Origin: Beroe forskalii
Lineage: Eukaryota; Ctenophora; Nuda; Beroida; Beroidae
NCBI GenBank assembly: GCA_011033025.1
Contig: WFMF01000090.1
Location: 62,001 to 126,000 of the forward strand
Direction of reading: 5' to 3'
DNA: 64,000 nucleotides
Both the position numbers and the translations under genes were made by a program. Below, one piece after another: positions 58,742 to 64,000 of this stretch (positions within the stretch are counted from its first letter, which is position 1; each line of letters opens with the position of its first letter). The notes below the pieces were generated by a model, which was not told the origin of the DNA, did no database searches, and saw nothing but the letters and a program-made list of their open reading frames with translations.

Positions 58742-60187
58742 GGGCCGGATTACACAACCGTTTAAGGTCGACCTTTCGCCCTAGGTGCTCCTTAAAACGG
58801 CCCAAACTTCAGCTTAAGGTCCACCTTAAAATTCCGTATTACCCAATCTGCTCCTTTAAGGCGATTTTAAAGGTGCTCCTTAGCGAGTTAGGTCGACCTT
58901 TTAAATTCCCGAAAATTCGGTATTACCCAATCTACCTCGTCCTTTAGTTGGTCCTTTAGCTGCTCCTAAACGGCGAATTTTACAGGTACCTCCAGCTCGT
59001 CCTTAAAACCAGAGGTGCTCCTCAAACCACACGTGTTATATGTGATAATAATTCGGAGTTACATCGCTGTCACAAGAGAGAGCAGATAAATTTCAATGGT
59101 TCATGTTAGCTGGAGTTTGCAGTCCTGCTGTAGATCGGTCCGAAAGCAAAAACAGCCCAAATCTCTAAACAATATACCACCATAATGTGGTGTGTTTCAT
59201 TGGAATTCCTGAATTCGTAAACGGTAAAACACTAAAACGTAAACAGTAGAACCGATAATAAGCTCTGGAATTTGGGTATGTCTCCCATATAAACGGCTCT
59301 GAGTGACGTCACAGATCTAAACGTCAATTTTTCTGTATCCTAAACCTAACCATAGCCCTAACCAAACCCTAACCTTAATCCTAACCCCAACCCTAACAAA
59401 TCCTGACCGTAACCATAACCCTAACCTAGTCCTTAAAGCGCTAGGTGCGCTTAATTATATTTTTTTCTGAGTGACGTCATTGTCATAGATAATAAAGCTC
59501 CTGTTTACATGGGACTGACCGTAATTTGTGTACAAAATTTTTATTTATATTCAATATCAATTCAGCAATTAGGGTAAATAATCAGAGCTGGCAGTGACAG
59601 GCGACAGCTTTCATGCGTTTGGGAGCTGTATGCAGTATGAACTTATGAATGCCCACTTTGGGCTCCAATCAATAAAATTGAGAATGAGTCCTGATAAGGC
59701 ATGTTTATTTTTAACGAGCCCCATCACATGCATTGCAGATATTTACTCACCAGCAGTAAACTCCATTTCACTGGCACCGAGCACATTCAAACCCATCTAT
59801 AATTTCATTTGCTAACAGATTCAATTTGCGTCTAATTTCTAAATCTAATTTCACTTCCATATGACTTTCATATATGGAGGTTTCTACCATATATGGAGCT
59901 GCTCCTTAACTGAGCTGCTCCTTTACGACCTGCTCCTAAAAATTTAAGGAGGATCTCCGTCTTTCAATTTGGGGTAATCGCAGATATTGTCAAAGGAGGA
60001 GCTGCTCCTAAGATGCTCCTTAGCGTTTGAGGACTGACCTCCTCCTTTACGGTTTAGGTCGACCTTTACGAATTGTGTAATTCCTTGATTTTGCTAAGGA
60101 GGACGTACAGGAGGTGCTCCTTAGAGCTCCTCCTTAAACTTAGAGCCTCTTAGGTCGACCTAACACGAAAATTGTGTAATCCGGCCC
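58742..60187. mobile_element. TAA-flanked MITE with GGTCGACC/CTCCTT repeats, right arm only
   Basis: A 1446-bp element with ends GGGCCGGATTACACAA and complement, flanked by TAA (58739-58741 and 60188-60190). The left arm has the empty site (GCAATCTAATGAGG, complement near 14190). Both subterminal regions carry many AGGTCGACCTT and TGCTCCTTA motifs. The middle (59340-59430) has a degenerate CCCTAA-type stretch. It lies only about 30 bp upstream of the right gene copy's start codon. Superfamily inferred as PIF/Harbinger from the TAA target; no transposase. Confidence 0.8.
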
Positions 60188-60217
60188 TAATGAGGCATAA
60201 TTACATAACCAGGAGTC

Positions 60218-62873
60218 ATGATGAAGAGTTGTAGTAGGGGTGTGTTCCTACTGTTACTCTTAGTCGCACAGATATCATCAGATCGTCATAACGACGAGGT
60301 GAGCTTTTTAAGTTTTACTAGGTTCTTATATCTTTACGTTATCTTATTACCAAACTATATTATAATATACTCTGCAACAAATATGGCATCAAACCCAAAT
60401 ATTTGAAGGAGCTTAACAAGTTAAAATAGTCAACAGAGATACGTTTTTCACCTTGGGGACCGCGTCTCGACCCCCGATAATAGGAGCGATTCACGAACCC
60501 CTTTATAAATCTTTATCAAAAGTCTCAAACATTCAGACTTACGATGATTTGGACGATAGCCATTACGATGGAGATTCGGAAGCAGAAGCCTAGCAAACGA
60601 AGGCATCCGAACAAAGCGGGCCAAAAGGAACGAAATGAGTAATGGAGAGTGGATTTCTAATTGAGCGCGGCGAATTGAACAAGTTCTGGTCGCGTTTTTT
60701 ATATACTGTTCATCAGTATGGACAATACATGATAAGGTGATATAATTTACAGTTTATAACGATATTATCAATAAGATAATTCCCAAACTAGTCCCAAATG
60801 TTGTTGACGGTTTAGTTAATAACTAAAACATTTCGATTTTTCCAGAAACACAGAGTTTGCTGAATGATAAAACAAATCATATCCAGAGAAGAAGTCGATG
60901 GTTTTGGTACACCCAGTCAATTTAGAAGCTATGCAGAAAGCGAGGGATCCTTGAGATCTTTCAATGGGAATTGTTGGACTGCTTGGTGAAACAGGGAGCT
61001 GCATTGAACCTGAGTGATGAGACAGTGGCCTGGATTTACAATGACAAGAATACCTTGGAAGCTTTGCTCACAAGTGGCGATATCTTCGACAGAAACTGTG
61101 AAGGAGTCATTAACGTCCCTATCCAAGATAATCAAGGAGGATCCTGAGGCGAAGCAACCAGGACTGAAGTTCACTCTGGCAATGGCAACTGCCCTGAGAT
61201 TTGGAAACGGATTAGAGAACAGGGTTTACCTGGATCAGCCGCTTGACGGTGTGGCGAGGTATAGCTCCTTCCTGAGGTGGTCGGAGGAGGGGTTGCTGCT
61301 AGAGCCATTCTTCCACCTCAACGTATGGCAAATGAGGTTTATCATGCAGGGCCGCTCCCCGACTCGGACTATGTCTGGGCGCGAAAACGTGCCTGAGAAA
61401 TTCCAAAACCCTGATAAGATAGGAGGGGCAGTCTTCGATATGGTGACATATACCACGGGCAATCCGACAAAGGGCCATCCGTACAGCCTCGAAAACATCC
61501 ACATATACGGAGGGGTCTGTGGGGCCTTCTGCACTTTCGGGTCGCACGCAACCATAGCTTTCGGAGTTCCAGCAACTTCCGTGGGACAGCCAGGTCACTG
61601 TGCTTTCGTATGGCTCCAGGATGGAGTCTGGCAGCTTGCCAATAGGGTTAGGGATTGGGACCAAAGCTACAAGAAAATAGGTTATACCTTCTGGAAGAAA
61701 GATGCGTCCTTTCTCCTCTTAATGGCCGATGTGCAGAAGGACCCTGATTCCTACCGCCTGTCTGAGAAAATGAGGATACTAGCTTCCGTTGCTGAGCCAG
61801 CTTTCAAATTCTCACTGATTGAAGAAGCAATCTCAATCTGCCCTCAGAACTACGGCGTGTACTTGGACCTGGATGAACAAATCACAACTCCTCAGACGTT
61901 AGACGAGAGTGCCCTGCAACTCAGCATGGCTGGCACTGTGGAGACTCACATCAACCAGCCGATCAGAGACGTGGCCTGGCTCAAACCTGTCACAAGTGAC
62001 AATAGTAAAGACAGTCTACAGCGTCGGAATCAATATCTGACAAGGTCGAGCAGGTACTGGTTCACTGACAACGCCAACTCTTCCCGGGTGGAGATTGACC
62101 TTGGGGGCCCCTTCAGCGTGGAGAGTCTCAAAGTTTCCTGGGGGAAGAAAACAACACGTAATATAGCTGGATGTCGGATAAGTGCAGAAGTCAATGGTAA
62201 CTTCGTAGAAGTGGCTTCGGATGAAGGAGACAGGCAGAAAATCATAACAGAGTTTCAAGGGTGGGATGGAGTAACTACTAAGGTAAGAATCGATGTCACA
62301 TTTGTAGAAAATGCGAAAGTTTTTTCAAATCGAGGAAAGTTTGATTACACTCTTGGCATTGGTCAAGTATTTGTCTACGGCAAGGAAAACCCATTACGAG
62401 ACATAGTGACTTTGTCAAGACCAGTGAATAGCAATGTAGCCACCATGGACTCCCATCTTGTGGACGGAGACCAGGACACAGTCTGGAGGAGCAGCGTGGA
62501 GTCTTCGTGGGTTGAAATCACCTTGGATGGGGTCTGTGTGTTGGAGAGTGTAGCCATAGACTGGGAGAGTGAGGTGCAGGGAAGCCAAACAGTGGAGTAC
62601 CTTGTGGGAGGTGAGACGCAAAACACCACATCAGGACAGATAGAGATCGTGGAGATGGTAGGGTTGGCGAGCTCCCTGAGAATAGGACTGGAAGGAGCAA
62701 CTGAGTACTCTATCAGGGAGGTATCAGCCTCGGGGTACTGCTTCTCTCCTAAGGAAATACTGAAGATGAAGGTAGCACAGGGGGTCGAAATGGCCGATAC
62801 TCCTCCTGGACAAATCGTTATAAAGGACATCCAACAACTGATCGATGGTTTTGAGTGTGATACTTGCTTCTAG
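60218..62873 (+). CDS. Secreted transglutaminase-like/discoidin-like protein, right copy (damaged 5' part)
   Basis: Exon 1 at 60218-60298 (signal peptide, donor GAG^GTGAGC), exon 2 near 60540-60650, exon 3 from 60846. From about 61130 to the stop at 62871-62873 the frame is fully open, which makes this the better copy of the C-terminal two thirds: GGVCGAF and VGQPGHCAFVW of the transglutaminase-like core, then two discoidin-like domains (e.g. RVEIDLGGPFSVESLKVSW; SSWVEITLDGVCVLES). The 5' part is damaged: a C is missing in exon 2, its donor reads GGAGAG instead of GGTGAG, and exon 3 has single-base indels near 60881, 60951 and 61115 and a compensated indel near 61355-61383. A MITE sits directly upstream. 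Expressed function uncertain; extracellular role inferred from the leader. Confidence 0.65.
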
Positions 62874-63090
62874 ACAAGAGATGGAAGAAGATTAATCCTA
62901 TGTCTTGAAACATTTCCTATGTTCCTGATATATTGCATTTAAACCGTCTTTTATTTGTATAATTTTCTAATCATTGGATTACACCCCCATCCCCCTTCAG
63001 AAAAACTTAGGGGGCCGGGGGGGCTTGGCCCAACCTTGGTAGACGAAATTTTATTGAAATTCATCTTTTTAAGAGTTAAATCAATCAGTT

Positions 63091-64000
63091 GTGAGGGACT
63101 AATTTGCAGGTTTAGCACCATCAAGACATGTGTGTTTGTCGGATACCGACCTCCTAATGCATCGTTGGAAAGTTTTGACTCCATGCTCAGCTCATTTTCC
63201 AGCTATATTCATCGTCTTAATGATGACAGCTATGATCTCATAGTGACAGGGGACTTCAACCTGCCTGCAATCGATTGGGGGACGTTATCTGTATGTCCAG
63301 GGGGCTCAATTGAACAACAGCAGTCTGCCCAATCACTTCTTTTATTCATGTCAGGCAACTTACTGAGTCAGTATGTGAAGTGCCCCACCAGAGGTACCAA
63401 TACTTTGGACTTGTTCATAACGAACAATGACAGACTTGTAACCAATGTCCGATCAGAGTCAACAACCATGTCAGATCACCAGTTAGTGGATGTCATGCTG
63501 GCTTGGAATCCGTTAGCTGAAGAGAAATCTGAGGTCCCTTCGTTTGAAAAAAGCTCCTTCAGATCACTCGACTTCTACAAAGCTGACTTTGACCTGCTTC
63601 GGAGCAAACTAGAAGAAGTAGACTGGTCGCTTCTTCGTTCCACATGCTCTTTCGAGGAGTTTCCAGCAACTTTCACGGATACACTCTTTCAAGTTTGCTC
63701 TTCATGTGTCCCACGAAAAAGTGTCCCCACTGGTCGCCCTAAAATGTTAATGCTCTACGGCGCAGGCGAAAAAGGCAACAGGCCCGTTTGCAGGGCCCTT
63801 ATTGACAGAAACGCTCAGAGGACCATATCAGAATGTGAGAAACGCTGTTGCCCTACTTCAGTATGACATCATGTGTGCCCACAACAAGAGTATGGATGAA
63901 AAGGAGGCTAGAGCTCTAGAAAAAATCAAAACCAATCCCAAGTTTTTCTACAGCTATGCTAAGTCCCTCTCAAAGATACGTTCAAGTATCAATATGCTGT
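63091..64000 (+). mobile_element. LINE fragment: AP endonuclease and start of reverse transcriptase
   Basis: The frame after about 63100 reads VFVGYRPPNAS, then LIVTGDFNLPAIDW, TNTLDLFITN and TTMSDHQLVDV, the C-terminal motifs of an AP-type endonuclease (GDFN; SDH). After a frameshift near 63800 it continues as KIKTNPKFFYSYAKS, the linker before the RT domain in CR1/L2-like LINEs. It is truncated at 5' exactly where arm homology stops and runs off the window. Clade assignment is inference. Confidence 0.75.

Larger units (their letters stand above)
51165..63090 (-). repeat. Right arm of large inverted duplication
   Basis: Reverse complement of 11252-23910. Insertions absent from the other arm are at 51658-52581, 55764-56976 and 58742-60187. 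Homology ends near 63089 (AAGAGTTAAATCAATCA), where a LINE fragment begins. Confidence 0.9.

Noticed and set aside
59340-59430. True interstitial telomere
   Set aside because: The CCCTAA-type units are degenerate and few, and sit inside a MITE.

Overview
The window looks like nuclear DNA of an invertebrate animal, probably aquatic. It is AT-rich, gene-sparse and repeat-dense, with short exons joined by GT-AG introns in perfect phase, a tRNA-Ser with internal Pol III boxes, and animal DNA transposons and LINEs. I cannot name the species; a cnidarian or similar marine animal is a guess.

Layout: (1) 1-5635, minus: a long coiled-coil gene whose N-terminus looks like the kinetochore protein NUF2; it runs off the left edge. 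(2) 5636-11250: transposon-derived DNA and a CpG-rich 23-bp minisatellite. (3) 11252-23910 and 51165-63090: two arms of a large inverted duplication, about 12 kb each, around a spacer of about 27 kb. Each arm carries one copy of a secreted transglutaminase-like/discoidin-like gene (minus at 11490-14159, plus at 60218-62873), and each copy has its own frameshifts. Each arm also has insertions the other lacks: a foldback element, a hAT element and a LINE fragment on the left; a hAT element and two TAA/TTA-flanked elements on the right. (4) The spacer holds two minus-strand genes I could model exon by exon: a SNAPC4 homologue (28208-34603), the Myb subunit of the snRNA-activating complex, and a long coiled-coil protein of unknown identity (36434-45344). 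A tRNA-Ser(UGA) gene lies in an intron of the second. (5) 45345-51165: SINE-like, palindromic and tandem repeats, plus an older third copy of part of the arm sequence. (6) 63091-64000: a LINE endonuclease/RT fragment entering from the right arm's outer edge.

The most unusual signal is in the SNAPC4 and coiled-coil genes. At least seven exon-intron junctions are duplicated or expanded into tandem arrays. Three are long minisatellites (25-, 40- and 19-bp units) that start at a 5' splice site and repeat that donor for 0.8-1.3 kb into the intron. The others are short duplications of a donor (one) or an acceptor (three). The genes thus carry rows of near-identical candidate splice sites. A second notable object is a 1796-bp foldback element (15885-17680) with an 8-bp target duplication and arms made largely of tandem repeats.

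The genes have no evident shared pathway. NUF2 acts in chromosome segregation, SNAPC4 in snRNA transcription, and the transglutaminase-like protein is predicted to be secreted. Many exon calls rest on phase-consistent splice sites and have not been tested against transcripts.
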